A stretch of DNA of 64,000 nucleotides from DATAJX01 sp964601735 (GCA_964601735.1 CAZROO010000002.1:66289-130288); one strand, 5' to 3'. Shown: positions 1-8,150, numbered from the stretch's first letter. Program-made: numbers and translations. The notes: generated by a model from the letters alone, not told the origin.

Positions 1-213
1 TATTTGCCGGGAGTAACCGGTTTGATTACAAAGGCTTCCGAAAAAGACGTGACGCTGGACATTAAGCACCCCACCTGCACCGTCACGGTCAAGTTCATCG
101 ACATCCGCTATGCCCACCTGCAACCGTCCGATACCGAAATGCAGATGGTGATGAAGGGTGAAAAGCTGCCTGGTCAGGTCGGTGGTCACAAAGTTCAACA
201 AGCTATTAATTAA
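1..213 (+). CDS. rimP: Ribosome maturation factor RimP, C-terminal part
   Basis: The reading frame is already open at the window edge and ends with TAA at 213, so only about the last 70 residues are present. RimP assists late 30S subunit maturation in the cytoplasm. What is visible matches the C-terminal SH3-like domain: alternating hydrophobic strands followed by a short F-x-D-I-x-x-A-x-L stretch and a basic tail. The call leans on position, since rimP normally lies directly upstream of nusA, which starts 21 bp downstream here. The TTG near position 4 is only an internal codon. The window gives no view of the N-terminal domain. Confidence 0.8.
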   Translation, partial: YLPGVTGLITKASEKDVTLDIKHPTCTVTVKFIDIRYAHLQPSDTEMQMVMKGEKLPGQVGGHKVQQAIN

Positions 214-234
214 AGAGAAAAGAGGAGAACCAAA

Positions 235-1941
235 ATGGGTCTGGAATATCTGCAAATCGCCGACACGATTGCCCGCGAAAAGGACATCGAAAAAGAGCAG
301 GTGCTCGAAGTGATGGAACAGGCCATCCAATCCGCCGCGCGCAAAAAGCTCGCCGCCGAACTCAACCTGCAACCGCTCGACCTGCTGGTGCAAGGCCATA
401 TCGACCGCACCACCGGCGACGTGTCCATCAAGCGCCTCATCAAGGTGGTGCAAATGGTCATGGAACCCACCAGCCCGGAAGAATCCCGCCTCGCCGCCCG
501 CGAAGGCCGCGAGCCCGAAATGCGCCCGGCGTGCGATAAAAAAGGCTACCCGCTTAAAACCAATCCCAGCCAAATCCTGTTGGCCGAAGCCAAAAAATCC
601 AACCCGGACATCGCCATCGGCGAATTCCTGACCGAAGACCTGCCCGCCCGTTACTTCGATGGCCGCGTCGCCGCCCAGGCCGCCAAGCAGGTCATCTTCC
701 AAAAGGTGAAGGACGTTGAACGCGCCAAGGAACTCGAAGAATATAAAGACCGCGTCGGCCAAATCATCGCCGGCATCGTCAAGCGCGTCGATTTCAACGG
801 CGTGTGGGTCGACATGGGCCGCGCCGAAGCCTGGCTGCCCAAGGACGAGATCATCCAGCGCGAAAGCTTCAAGCAGAACGACCGCGTCCGCGCCTACATC
901 TACAAGGTGGCGCAACAGCCGCGCGGCCCGCAAATTTTCGTCAGCCGCACCCACCCGCAATTCCTGGTGGAACTGTTTAAAGAACAGGTGCCGGAAATCG
1001 CCAACGGCACCATCGAAGTCATGGGCGCCGCGCGCGACCCCGGCTTCCGCGCCAAAATCGCGGTCAAGAGCTTCGACCGCAACCTCGACCCGGTCGGTGC
1101 CTGCGTCGGCATCCGCGGCGTGCGCGTACAGGCCGTGACCACCGAACTGCAAGGCGAACGTGTCGACATCATCCAGTGGTCGCCCAACGCCGCCGAGTTC
1201 CTGGTGCGCGCCATGCAGCCCGCCCAGGTCAGCAAGGTGGTGCTGGACGAAGACGACAACCGCATCGAAGTCGTGGTGCCGGAAGATAACTTAAGCCTCG
1301 CCATCGGCCGCCGCGGCCAAAACGTCCGCCTCGCCAGCATCCTCACCGGCTGGGACATCGACGTGATGACCGAAGCCGAAGAAGCCGAACGCCGCACGCA
1401 AGAGTACCAGGCGCTCAGCCAAAACCTCATCCAGAACCTCGACGTCGATGAAGTCCTGGCCCGCCTGCTTATCACCGAAGGCTTCCGCACGATGGACGAC
1501 ATCCTCAAGGTAACCCCCGAAGAAATCGCCCAAATCGAAGGCCTGAGCGTCGAAGTGGCCACCGAGCTGCAAACCCGCGCCCAAAACGCCCTCAATGCGG
1601 CGGCCGAAAAACTGGCCAAGCTGGGCGTGACCGAAGAACTGAAGAACATGAACGGCATGACCGCCGACCTCGTGCTGATGCTGGGCGAAAAGGGTGTGAA
1701 GACCCTCGACGACCTCGGCGACCTCGCCACCGACGAGCTGCAGGAAATGCTGCCCGCCGGTCTGCTGAACGAGAAGCAGGCCCAGCGCCTCATCATGGCC
1801 GCCCGCCAGCACTGGTTCACCGACCCCGATGCCGAAGAAAGCGCGGAAGAAGAGGCCGATGCCACCGAAACCAAGGCGGCGGAACAACGCAGCAAAGCCA
1901 ATGCGGCCAAAATCAAAAAGGCCGCCCAGGCCAGCGCCTAA
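235..1941 (+). CDS. nusA: Transcription termination/antitermination factor NusA
   Basis: NusA binds RNA polymerase and nascent RNA and controls pausing, termination and antitermination. The 568-residue product has the full order: N-terminal polymerase-binding domain, S1 domain around 173-240 (the GVWVDMGRAEAWLPKDE stretch), two KH domains to about 385 (second one with the AIGRRGQNVRLA loop), then two acidic helix-hairpin-helix repeats at about 400-535 and a Lys/Ala-rich tail. The two C-terminal repeats are typical of proteobacterial NusA. Start ATG 235 follows an AGAGGAGAA ribosome site, 21 bp after rimP, so the two are cotranscribed. The usual downstream ylxR gene is absent. Confidence 0.97.
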   Translation: MGLEYLQIADTIAREKDIEKEQVLEVMEQAIQSAARKKLAAELNLQPLDLLVQGHIDRTTGDVSIKRLIKVVQMVMEPTSPEESRLAAREGREPEMRPACDKKGYPLKTNPSQILLAEAKKSNPDIAIGEFLTEDLPARYFDGRVAAQAAKQVIFQKVKDVERAKELEEYKDRVGQIIAGIVKRVDFNGVWVDMGRAEAWLPKDEIIQRESFKQNDRVRAYIYKVAQQPRGPQIFVSRTHPQFLVELFKEQVPEIANGTIEVMGAARDPGFRAKIAVKSFDRNLDPVGACVGIRGVRVQAVTTELQGERVDIIQWSPNAAEFLVRAMQPAQVSKVVLDEDDNRIEVVVPEDNLSLAIGRRGQNVRLASILTGWDIDVMTEAEEAERRTQEYQALSQNLIQNLDVDEVLARLLITEGFRTMDDILKVTPEEIAQIEGLSVEVATELQTRAQNALNAAAEKLAKLGVTEELKNMNGMTADLVLMLGEKGVKTLDDLGDLATDELQEMLPAGLLNEKQAQRLIMAARQHWFTDPDAEESAEEEADATETKAAEQRSKANAAKIKKAAQASA

Positions 1942-1970
1942 ACAGGTTATAGGTTTTAGGTGCTAGGGAA

Positions 1971-1990
1971 GGGGCCGCACGGCCCCTTTC
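1971..1990 (+). terminator. Hairpin after nusA
   Basis: GGGGCC-GCAC-GGCCCC followed by TTTCCCC lies 30 bp past the nusA stop. It is a short GC stem with a weak T tract, and could end or attenuate the rimP-nusA transcript before infB. Confidence 0.5.
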
Positions 1991-2023
1991 CCCTATGCCT
2001 CCTCATCCCGGCGTTCCCAAAGC

Positions 2024-2053
2024 CGAAAAGCCCCGGTATGCCGGGGCTTTTCG
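2024..2053. terminator. Bidirectional terminator between nusA and the antisense gene
   Basis: An almost perfect palindrome pairs CGAAAAGCCCCGG with CCGGGGCTTTTCG around a TATG loop. It has A and T runs on both sides and so can work on either strand. It sits between the nusA 3' end and the stop of the opposing gene at 2055. Confidence 0.75.
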
Positions 2054-2054
2054 T

Positions 2055-2642
2055 TTACGAAGGAGGAGGAACAAAAGAGGGCCGTGGCCGGTGCCTGACC
2101 CAGGGCCGCGGCTTTGTGTGAACCCGTTTGGCTTGGGCTGGCTTGATTTGGGGCGGGGGCACCGCAGGCGGGGACGGTGCCGCCGCTGTCGATACCTTGG
2201 CTACGGGCGAAGGGGCGGCGGGCGACGGAACGGGAGGGAGGGGAGCAGGTGTCACCAGCCTGTCTTTTTCCTTTTCCGCGTCCTTTGTCTCCTTTAGCAC
2301 ACCGTTCCGCGAGCCCCAGCACATCACGGCATGGCCCCAGTTCACGCCAAACCAGCTTTGGTCGCCCTCACCGCCGGTCACGATATGTGCGCCGGTAACT
2401 GTGGCGGCCATAAGCACGGGAAACGGGTTGCTATCGCCGGGTACGGCCGAAACCGTCGGCAGTGTCGCCCGTATGCCTTCGGGCAGCAGCACCACATGCA
2501 TTTCATCTAAAGTCACATCCAGCACCAGGGCTTCCTTGCCCTTCAGGGGGCAGGCCGCTTCGCCCCGGCCCATGTCGTAGGCTATGGTGGAAGTGGGTAA
2601 AAACATCACCACAGCAAACAGCATACTTTTTGTCATAAGCAT
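2055..2642 (-). CDS. Putative secreted proline-rich protein, unknown function
   Basis: I do not recognise this 195-residue protein. It starts with an apparent signal peptide (Lys, then a hydrophobic run to about residue 20), followed by a compact 100-residue region with three cysteines. Its last 70 residues are rich in Pro, Ala, Lys and Arg, as in cell-wall-spanning or disordered periplasmic tails. ATG 2642 has GGAG seven bases upstream; a second ATG at 2636 would still keep the signal peptide. It is antisense in the nusA-infB interval, where ylxR is normally found, and ends at a bidirectional terminator. A plus-strand frame overlaps it, but only the minus-strand product begins with a secretion signal. 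Confidence 0.6.
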   Translation of the reverse strand: MLMTKSMLFAVVMFLPTSTIAYDMGRGEAACPLKGKEALVLDVTLDEMHVVLLPEGIRATLPTVSAVPGDSNPFPVLMAATVTGAHIVTGGEGDQSWFGVNWGHAVMCWGSRNGVLKETKDAEKEKDRLVTPAPLPPVPSPAAPSPVAKVSTAAAPSPPAVPPPQIKPAQAKRVHTKPRPWVRHRPRPSFVPPPS

Positions 2643-2790
2643 GGCTGAACTCCGGGTTGGCCGTTTCAGGGTAAAATTGAAAACGGAAGGTCACAGATAC
2701 CCCGAATCATAAAGCCGTCAATGTGGGTTTCAATTCCAAATCCAGCGGCAAAACCTTGACAATTCAACCCCAAAGCCGCAAAAGCCCCCC

Positions 2791-5259
2791 ATGAGCGATA
2801 CACCACAAAAACCCAAAGGCACCCTTTCAATCGGCGGAACGCTTGGCGTTCCCAGTGGCGCGGGCGCCCGTCCGGGTAGCGTGGCGGTCGAAGTCCGCAA
2901 GCGCCGTTTCGATAGCCCCAATCCTATGGCCAACAAGGCCGGTACGGTGGCGGCGGGCAATCAGCGCCTGGCCGAGAACGAAGCCCAGCGCCGCGCCCAG
3001 GCCCTGCAAAACGCCCAGAATCAGCAAGCCAGCAGCCAGCCCAGCGTGCAGGACGCCCTCAAACGCGCCTCCCAATTGCAGGAAGAACACGTTAAAAACG
3101 CCGCCGAACGCGCCCGCCAGGCCGCCGAGCAAAAGGCTGCCGAACAGGCCGCCCGTCCCCGCGCGGGCAGCGGCGCGGGCGGTGTCCAAAGCGGCACGCT
3201 GGGCAGCGCCAGCGCCCACCGCGCGGTCGACAGCCGCGACTTCGGCCGCAAGCCCATCACGGTCGAAGACAGTCGCCGAGGCCCCAACGCTGCAGGCAAG
3301 CCGCAAGGGCGCGACCTCGCCAGCAAGCGTGGCCGCAATGCTTACCTCGAAGACCTCGAAGCCCGTGGCCGTGCCGGTAGCGGCTCTCGCCGCCGTGGCC
3401 GTGGCGGCCCCATCGATGCCGACACAGGCCCGTCCGCGCCCGCCGAAAAAATCTACCGCGACGTCACCATCCCCGAATTCATCACGGTGGGCGAACTCGC
3501 CGCCCGCATGACCGAAAAGGCGTCGGACGTGGTGAAAAAGCTGATGATGATGGGCGAAATGGTCACGGTCAACCAAACCATCGACCAGGCCACCGCCGAG
3601 CTTATCGTCACCGAATTTGGCCACCGCTTCAAACTGGTGCAGGCCGAAAACATCGAACAAAAAATCATGCAGGCCGACGACGCGGCGGAAGATCTCCAAA
3701 CCCGCGCGCCCATCGTCACCATCATGGGCCACGTCGATCACGGCAAAACCACGCTGCTCGATACCCTGCGCAAAACCTCGGTGGTCAAGGGCGAAGCCGG
3801 GGGCATCACCCAGCACATCGGCGCGTATCAAGTGAAAGCCCCCAGCGGCCGCCTCATCACCTTCCTCGATACCCCCGGCCACGCGGCCTTCACGGCCATG
3901 CGCGCCCGCGGCGCCAAGGTCACCGACGTGGTGATTCTGGTCGTTGCCGCCGACGACAGCGTCATGCCGCAAACCATCGAAGCCATCCAGCACGCCCGTG
4001 CCGCCAACGTGCCGCTGGTGGTCGCGCTCAATAAAATCGACAAACCCGGCGCCAACCCGCAAAAGGTCAAAAACGACCTGCTGGCGCACGAAGTCGTCAT
4101 CGAAGAATTCGGCGGCACCGTGCCCTGCGTGCCGGTCAGCGGCCTCACCGGCCAGGGCCTGCCGGAGCTCGAAGAAATCGTCCTGCTGCAAGCCGACGTG
4201 CTCGATCTCAAAGCCAATCCCAACCGCCGGGCCGACGGCGCGGTGGTCGAAGCCAAGCTCGACAAGGGCCGCGGCTCCGTTGCCACCGTCATCGTCCAGC
4301 GCGGCACGCTGCGCACCGGCGATATCGTCGTCGCGGGCCCGGTCTGGGGCCGCGTCCGCGCGCTCATCAACGATCACGGCCAAACCGTGAAAGAGGCAGG
4401 CCCCAGCATGCCGGTCGAAATCCTCGGCATCAACGGCGTACCCGCCGCGGGCGATAACTTCATCGTCGCCGAAAACGAACGCGCGGCAAAAGAAGCCGCC
4501 TCGGCCCGCGAGCAGCAGCAACGCGAGCGCGACCAGGCCTCGCGCAAGATGACGCTCGAAAACCTGATGGAAAAAATGAGCAGCGAGGGCCAGCAGGAAC
4601 TCAACCTCATCATCAAGGCCGACGTGCAAGGGTCGGTCGAAGCCATCAGCTACGCGTTGTCGCAACTTAACGCCGACCAGCAACAGGTGAAGGTCAAAGT
4701 CATCTCCGGCGGCGTCGGCGTCATCACCGAAAACGATGTCAACCTCGCGGTCACCGCCAGCGCGCTCTGCATCGGCTTCAACGTCCGCGCCGACGCCACC
4801 GCGCGGCAAGTGGCCGAGCAAGCCGGTATCGAAATCCGCTACTACGACATCATTTATAACCTGGTCGACGACATCAAGGCGGCGATGTCCGGCCTGCTCG
4901 CGCCCAGCGTGGTCGAGGAAATCACCGGCACCGCCGAAATCCGCGCGCTGTTCAAGTTCGAGAAAATCCGCATCGCGGGCTGCATGGTCACCAGCGGCAA
5001 AATCTCGCGCAACAGCAAGGTGCGCCTCATCCGCGACGGCAAGGTCATCTATACGGGTGAAATCGCCACCCTCAAGCGCAACAAGGATGACGCCAAGGAA
5101 GTGGCCTCCGGTTACGAGTGCGGCATGACCTTCGAGAAGTTCACCGACTTCAACGAAGGGGACACGGTCGAAGCTTTCGCCAACCGCGAAATCAAACGCA
5201 CCATCGACGACCTGAAAAACGTCGCCGCCAAACAAGCACCAGCCCAGCCTTTGGCGTAA
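2791..5259 (+). CDS. infB: Translation initiation factor IF-2
   Basis: IF-2 is the GTPase that places initiator tRNA on the ribosome. The 822-residue product has an Ala/Gln/Arg-rich, low-complexity N-terminal region of about 225 residues, the IF2-N domain at about 232-280, and a G domain with GHVDHGKT at 313-320, the DTPGHAAF switch and the NKID base-recognition motif. The beta-barrel and C-terminal fMet-tRNA-binding domains follow. No strong Shine-Dalgarno precedes ATG 2791. A long frame on the opposite strand is only a codon-bias shadow. The following gene is not rbfA, as would be usual, but an inserted minus-strand gene set. Confidence 0.97.
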   Translation: MSDTPQKPKGTLSIGGTLGVPSGAGARPGSVAVEVRKRRFDSPNPMANKAGTVAAGNQRLAENEAQRRAQALQNAQNQQASSQPSVQDALKRASQLQEEHVKNAAERARQAAEQKAAEQAARPRAGSGAGGVQSGTLGSASAHRAVDSRDFGRKPITVEDSRRGPNAAGKPQGRDLASKRGRNAYLEDLEARGRAGSGSRRRGRGGPIDADTGPSAPAEKIYRDVTIPEFITVGELAARMTEKASDVVKKLMMMGEMVTVNQTIDQATAELIVTEFGHRFKLVQAENIEQKIMQADDAAEDLQTRAPIVTIMGHVDHGKTTLLDTLRKTSVVKGEAGGITQHIGAYQVKAPSGRLITFLDTPGHAAFTAMRARGAKVTDVVILVVAADDSVMPQTIEAIQHARAANVPLVVALNKIDKPGANPQKVKNDLLAHEVVIEEFGGTVPCVPVSGLTGQGLPELEEIVLLQADVLDLKANPNRRADGAVVEAKLDKGRGSVATVIVQRGTLRTGDIVVAGPVWGRVRALINDHGQTVKEAGPSMPVEILGINGVPAAGDNFIVAENERAAKEAASAREQQQRERDQASRKMTLENLMEKMSSEGQQELNLIIKADVQGSVEAISYALSQLNADQQQVKVKVISGGVGVITENDVNLAVTASALCIGFNVRADATARQVAEQAGIEIRYYDIIYNLVDDIKAAMSGLLAPSVVEEITGTAEIRALFKFEKIRIAGCMVTSGKISRNSKVRLIRDGKVIYTGEIATLKRNKDDAKEVASGYECGMTFEKFTDFNEGDTVEAFANREIKRTIDDLKNVAAKQAPAQPLA

Positions 5260-5274
5260 ATTAAATCCCCGTCG

Positions 5275-5310
5275 GCCCCGCGTTTGCGCTCTTCGCGCAA
5301 ATGACGGGGC
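5275..5310. terminator. Hairpin after infB
   Basis: GCCCCG plus TTTGCGC pair with GCGCAAA plus CGGGGC in a two-part stem of about 13 bp, 15 bases past the infB stop. There is no T tract on the plus strand, so it may stabilise the mRNA rather than terminate. Confidence 0.45.
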
Positions 5311-5360
5311 TACGGCTTGAATTCCCGTTTCTTTAAAAACAACTCGCTCAAGTAAGGGGC

Positions 5361-5470
5361 GTCATGCCCGCGCAGGCGGGCATCCAGGAGCGAACGGTCA
5401 AAGTCCCAGGAAAGAACGTCCCCGGCGCAGGCCGGGGTCTTGTCTGAACGAAAAACCCTAGAGAGGGCGC
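5361..5470. repeat. REP-like palindrome cluster (composite module)
   Basis: Two palindromes, ATGCCCGCGCAGGCGGGCAT at 5363-5382 and CCCCGGCGCAGGCCGGGG at 5420-5437, are joined by a segment (CGAACGGTCAAAGTCCCA and AAAGAACGTCCCC). That segment recurs near 9.99 and 14.13 kb. A trailing segment like GAACGAAAAACCCTA also recurs there. This is a dispersed intergenic repeat of the alphaproteobacterial REP-like kind. It overlaps no recognised gene except the edge before the GNAT stop at 5485. Confidence 0.85.
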
Positions 5471-5484
5471 CATCTACAAGGAGG

Positions 5485-5964
5485 CTAGGCAGGAATCCTC
5501 TTCCTGAAAAACAACATCCCGGTCTTAGGGCAGGGGCCATCCTCTTTCCACTCCAAATGGCTATAAAATCCCCGCGCCGCCATATTCTCCGGGTTAGTCC
5601 GCAGCCGCGCAAAAGTCTGGCCATGACGGCGGAAAAACGCCATCGCATACTCATCCAGCATCCGGCCCAACCCGCGCCCGCGCCATTCGGCCTCAAGGTA
5701 AAAATTACTCACGAAACCACCGTCCTCTTTCGCTGCCGCACGCAATTCCACATCGCCTACCGGTACACGGTCCACGGTCAAAAAGGCGATGGCCGCCGGG
5801 TCAGCCGCCAGCAATTCCCCGGCAAAATCAGCATAAGTGCGTCCGCGCTTGAACCACTCAAAAAACCGCTCATCCGACCCCAGATTGGCCACGGCGGTAC
5901 GACGCTTGAACTCCTCAGCCAGCGGCAGCCGTTCCGGCGTCAGCGGCTCAAAATCAATCTTCAT
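5485..5964 (-). CDS. GNAT-family N-acetyltransferase
   Basis: This 159-residue cytoplasmic protein fits the Gcn5-related acetyltransferase fold. Residues about 86-106 form motif A: a hydrophobic strand (VSNFYLEAEW) followed by the acetyl-CoA pyrophosphate loop R-G-R-G-L-G-R. A later NPENMAARGFYSHLEW stretch matches the helix and strand after motif A. The substrate cannot be told. The gene starts 7 bp after the stop of the Doc-like toxin and reads in the same direction, so it is probably the third gene of the antitoxin-toxin operon. Toxin-linked GNATs sometimes act as toxins or modify partners, but this one resembles the general class. Confidence 0.85.
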   Translation of the reverse strand: MKIDFEPLTPERLPLAEEFKRRTAVANLGSDERFFEWFKRGRTYADFAGELLAADPAAIAFLTVDRVPVGDVELRAAAKEDGGFVSNFYLEAEWRGRGLGRMLDEYAMAFFRRHGQTFARLRTNPENMAARGFYSHLEWKEDGPCPKTGMLFFRKRIPA

Positions 5965-5971
5965 GGCTGGG

Positions 5972-6364
5972 TTACCGCTTCCTCAACCGTTCCCGCAGCC
6001 ACGCTGCCAGCGCCTCCGCATCCATGCCTCCCTCGGCCACTTCCACCATAATCAACACCGCAGCGGTTTTGTTGAATTCCACATCCAGCTTATTCAGGTA
6101 CAAAAAAGCCCTACCCGTCACCCATGCGCTGCGTTTATTGGCGTCATTGAAAGGGTGATTGCGTGCAATCCCTGTCACATACAGCGCTGCCAGCCGGGCC
6201 ATATCGGGCTGAGGCTCCTCATAGGCCCAGGCCTGCTGCGGTTTAGCCAGCGCGCTTTCCAGTAAATTCGGGTCGCGGATGCCAGCCAGCCCGCCATGCG
6301 CGGCCAGTTGTGCATCATGCAAAGCCAGAACGGCCTTGGTTTCCATCCATTGGGGTTCGGTCAT
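5972..6364 (-). CDS. doc: Doc-type (Fic fold) toxin of a type II toxin-antitoxin system
   Basis: The 130-residue product carries the Fic/Doc signature HPFNDANKR at residues 70-78. This is the active-site loop that in Doc phosphorylates EF-Tu and so stops translation. The length equals the Doc family norm, and the N-terminal ALHDAQLAAHGG-x-x-GIRD region is typical of Doc. It lies 8 bp downstream of an AbrB-like antitoxin and 7 bp upstream of a GNAT gene, all on the minus strand. All catalytic residues (His, Phe, Asp, Asn, Lys, Arg) are present, so it looks intact. Expression should be held back by the antitoxin binding the promoter near 6610-6650. Confidence 0.9.
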   Translation of the reverse strand: MTEPQWMETKAVLALHDAQLAAHGGLAGIRDPNLLESALAKPQQAWAYEEPQPDMARLAALYVTGIARNHPFNDANKRSAWVTGRAFLYLNKLDVEFNKTAAVLIMVEVAEGGMDAEALAAWLRERLRKR

Positions 6365-6372
6365 GGCGGCTC

Positions 6373-6591
6373 CTAGCGTTTCGAGAGCTCACGCAATACA
6401 TCGCGGTCGGCGCGCATCACCGCTTCGGCGGCCTCCATCTGCGCGGCAAATCGGGCATCATAAGCGCTCAATGTCACGCCCACGGGGTTATCCGTCACCT
6501 GCAGCTCATCACCCTTCTTAACGCCCAATTTGGCCAAAGTTTCCGCGCTTAAAACCACCCCCAGGCTGTTGCCGATGCTGATGACCTTCAT
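6373..6591 (-). CDS. AbrB/MazE-like antitoxin
   Basis: This 72-residue protein begins with a swapped-hairpin AbrB domain (MKVISIGNSLGVVLSAETL, then LGVKKGDEL), the DNA-binding fold used by MazE and related antitoxins. A charged C-terminal helix of about 30 residues is suited to wrapping a toxin. It directly precedes the Doc-like gene, and AbrB-Doc pairing is known in proteobacteria in place of Phd-Doc. ATG 6591 has AAGGAG eight bases upstream. The promoter just beyond contains a GTTATAAC palindrome and a second TTATAAC copy 12 bp away, a likely autoregulation site. Confidence 0.88.
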   Translation of the reverse strand: MKVISIGNSLGVVLSAETLAKLGVKKGDELQVTDNPVGVTLSAYDARFAAQMEAAEAVMRADRDVLRELSKR

Positions 6592-6608
6592 GACTGTCTC
6601 CTTATCAT

Positions 6609-6648
6609 GTTATAACAAACATTATAACGTAAACCTGACACCTTTCAA
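6609..6648 (-). promoter_or_regulatory. Toxin-antitoxin promoter with operator repeats
   Basis: Read on the minus strand, TTGAAA (6648-6643), a 16-bp spacer and a consensus TATAAT (6626-6621) precede the antitoxin. The -10 element is embedded in one of two TTATAAC repeats (6622-6628 and 6610-6616). The second repeat is the fully palindromic GTTATAAC at 6609-6616. This arrangement fits repression by the AbrB-like antitoxin. Confidence 0.7.
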
Positions 6649-6676
6649 GCCCTTTTCAAAGGCGCGGCGCTATGCC

Positions 6677-6988
6677 ATGCCGTCTGGCATGAAAGCCATG
6701 TCCCAGCGCCAGCAAAAAGTGGCGGAAGAAGTCCGCCACGTCATCGCATCCACGCTGCTGCGCGGCGATATCCCCACCACGCTGCCCACCCGCAGCCTCA
6801 CGGTGGTCGATGTCTGGGTTTCCGCCGACCTGCGCCTGGCCCGCGTCTTCATCGACATGCCGCCCGATTTCGACACCAAGGCGGTCACCGAAGCCGCCAA
6901 CGAGCAATTGTCCAAACCGCTGCGCAAAGCCCTGTCCGAAAAAGCCGCCCTCAAAAACACCCCCGCCATCCAGTTTTTCCCGGTTTAA
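6677..6988 (+). CDS. rbfA: 30S ribosome-binding factor RbfA (short form)
   Basis: RbfA is a KH-fold assembly factor for the 16S rRNA 5' end and is needed in the cold. The recognisable start is SQRQQKVAEEVRH, followed by the VVDVWVSADLRLARVFI core that matches the family V-S-x-D-L-x-x-A-x-V strand. ATG 6677 gives 103 residues; ATG 6689 or 6698 would give 99 or 96. The open frame runs further upstream, but that part overlaps the antitoxin promoter and lacks homology. The protein stops soon after the core (IQFFPV), shorter than the usual 120 or more. The toxin-antitoxin set separates it from infB. Confidence 0.88.
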   Translation: MPSGMKAMSQRQQKVAEEVRHVIASTLLRGDIPTTLPTRSLTVVDVWVSADLRLARVFIDMPPDFDTKAVTEAANEQLSKPLRKALSEKAALKNTPAIQFFPV

Positions 6989-7001
6989 TAGGTTCTCTGT
7001 C

Positions 7002-7021
7002 ATGCCGGCGAAGGCCGGTAT
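7002..7021. repeat. REP-like palindrome between rbfA and truB
   Basis: ATGCCGGCGAAGGCCGGTAT followed by CCACG is one copy of the dispersed palindrome family in the 100-bp rbfA-truB gap. Confidence 0.85.
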
Positions 7022-7088
7022 CCACGATAATACGTGCCGCAGGCACTCAAACCTTTACGCTTAAAGGTTTAAGCCTTATGCACGGCCC

Positions 7089-7808
7089 ATGAACGGTTTT
7101 CTCCTCATCAACAAACCCTCCGGCCCCACCAGCGCGCAGGTGACGAACCGCATCAAATACCTGCTGCCTAAATTAAACGGCAAAAAGCCCAAGATTGGCC
7201 ACGGCGGCACGCTCGACCCCCTGGCCACCGGCCTGCTGCCCATCGGCATCGGCAAGGCCACCAAGCAGCTTCAGGCCCTGCTCGACGGCCCCAAAACCTA
7301 CGTCTTCACCGTCACCTTCGGCACCCAAACCACCACCGACGACACCGAAGGCACCCCTGTCGCCACGTCCGATAATCGCCCCACCGTCGGCCAAATCGAA
7401 GCCATCCTGCCCCAGTTCACCGGCGAGATCAGCCAAACCCCACCGGCCTTCAGCGCCCTCAAAATCGACGGCCAGCGCGCCTACGACCTCGCCCGCAGCG
7501 GCCAAACGGTGGAACTCAAACCCCGAACCGTAACCATCCACAGCCTCAAAATGCTGGAAAATAAAAGCGACTCAGCCGTATTCGAGGCCAACGTCTCCAA
7601 AGGCACCTACGTCCGCAGCCTCGCCCGCGACCTCGCTTTAGCCCTTAATACGGTAGGCCACGTCAGCCAGCTGGAACGAACCACCCACGGCCCGTTCACC
7701 CTGCAACAAGCTGTAACGCTTGACAAAATCGCCGAAACCGCCGATATCGCCACCTATCTTCTGCCGCTGGACGCTGACCTGGCCGCCGGAAGTAAAACGT
7801 CAGCGTGA
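7089..7808 (+). CDS. truB: tRNA pseudouridine(55) synthase TruB
   Basis: TruB isomerises U55 of the tRNA T loop. The 239-residue product opens with GFLLINKPSGPTS and has the catalytic motif GGTLDPLATG with Asp43 as nucleophile. Downstream, the KTY-x-F-x-x-x-FG, PPAFSALKIDGQRAYDLAR and GTYVRSLARDLA motifs are all typical of TruB. It is shorter than the usual ~300 residues because the C-terminal PUA-like region is reduced to a brief tail. It lies between rbfA and rpsO as in most proteobacteria. Its stop at 7808 is 19 bp before rpsO, so the two are probably cotranscribed. Confidence 0.95.
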   Translation: MNGFLLINKPSGPTSAQVTNRIKYLLPKLNGKKPKIGHGGTLDPLATGLLPIGIGKATKQLQALLDGPKTYVFTVTFGTQTTTDDTEGTPVATSDNRPTVGQIEAILPQFTGEISQTPPAFSALKIDGQRAYDLARSGQTVELKPRTVTIHSLKMLENKSDSAVFEANVSKGTYVRSLARDLALALNTVGHVSQLERTTHGPFTLQQAVTLDKIAETADIATYLLPLDADLAAGSKTSA

Positions 7809-7827
7809 AAAAACGAAGGTAAGTAAA

Positions 7828-8097
7828 ATGACCATCACCGCCAAGCGCAAGGCCGAAGTCATCAAGACCCACGCCAAATCCGCCAACGACACCGGCAGCC
7901 CCGAAGTGCAAATCGCCATCCTGAGCGAACGCATCAAGAATTTGACCGAACACTTCAAAACCCACAAGCAAGATACCCACAGCCGCCGCGGCCTGATGAA
8001 GCTCGTCAGCACCCGCCGCGGTCTGCTCGACTATCTCAAAAAGATCGAAAAGCCCCGGTACCAGGCCATCATCGAAAAGCTCGGCCTGCGGAAGTAA
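7828..8097 (+). CDS. rpsO: Small ribosomal subunit protein uS15
   Basis: This 89-residue protein has the family length and the hallmark segments DTGSPEVQIAILSERI, THKQDTHSRRGL and the C-terminal LGLRK. It binds the central domain of 16S rRNA early in 30S assembly. ATG 7828 is chosen because a GAAGG site lies ten bases upstream. It ends the translation cluster and is followed 11 bp later by a strong terminator. The gene usually found next, pnp, is not here. Confidence 0.98.
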   Translation: MTITAKRKAEVIKTHAKSANDTGSPEVQIAILSERIKNLTEHFKTHKQDTHSRRGLMKLVSTRRGLLDYLKKIEKPRYQAIIEKLGLRK

Positions 8098-8108
8098 ATG
8101 ATATCTTC

Positions 8109-8137
8109 AAAAAAGGCCCTTTTTCAGGGCCTTTTTT
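8109..8137 (+). terminator. rpsO terminator
   Basis: AAAAAAGGCCCT-TTTTC-AGGGCCTTTTTT is a textbook intrinsic terminator 11 bp past the rpsO stop. Confidence 0.92.
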
Positions 8138-8150
8138 GTTAGATGAATTT

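Noticed and set aside
2128..2580. 150-codon plus-strand frame overlapping the antisense secreted-protein gene
   Set aside because: It has no ribosome site or signal and its composition is Gly/Ser shadow. The minus-strand frame has a signal peptide and a GGAG site.
2755..2785. TTGACA before infB as a promoter
   Set aside because: No acceptable -10 sequence lies at 16-18 bp, so it is probably chance.
2827..5235. 802-codon open frame opposite infB
   Set aside because: Its product is a low-complexity Asp/Gly/Phe/Val mixture with no domain. It mirrors infB codon bias, and IF-2 is unmistakable on the plus strand.
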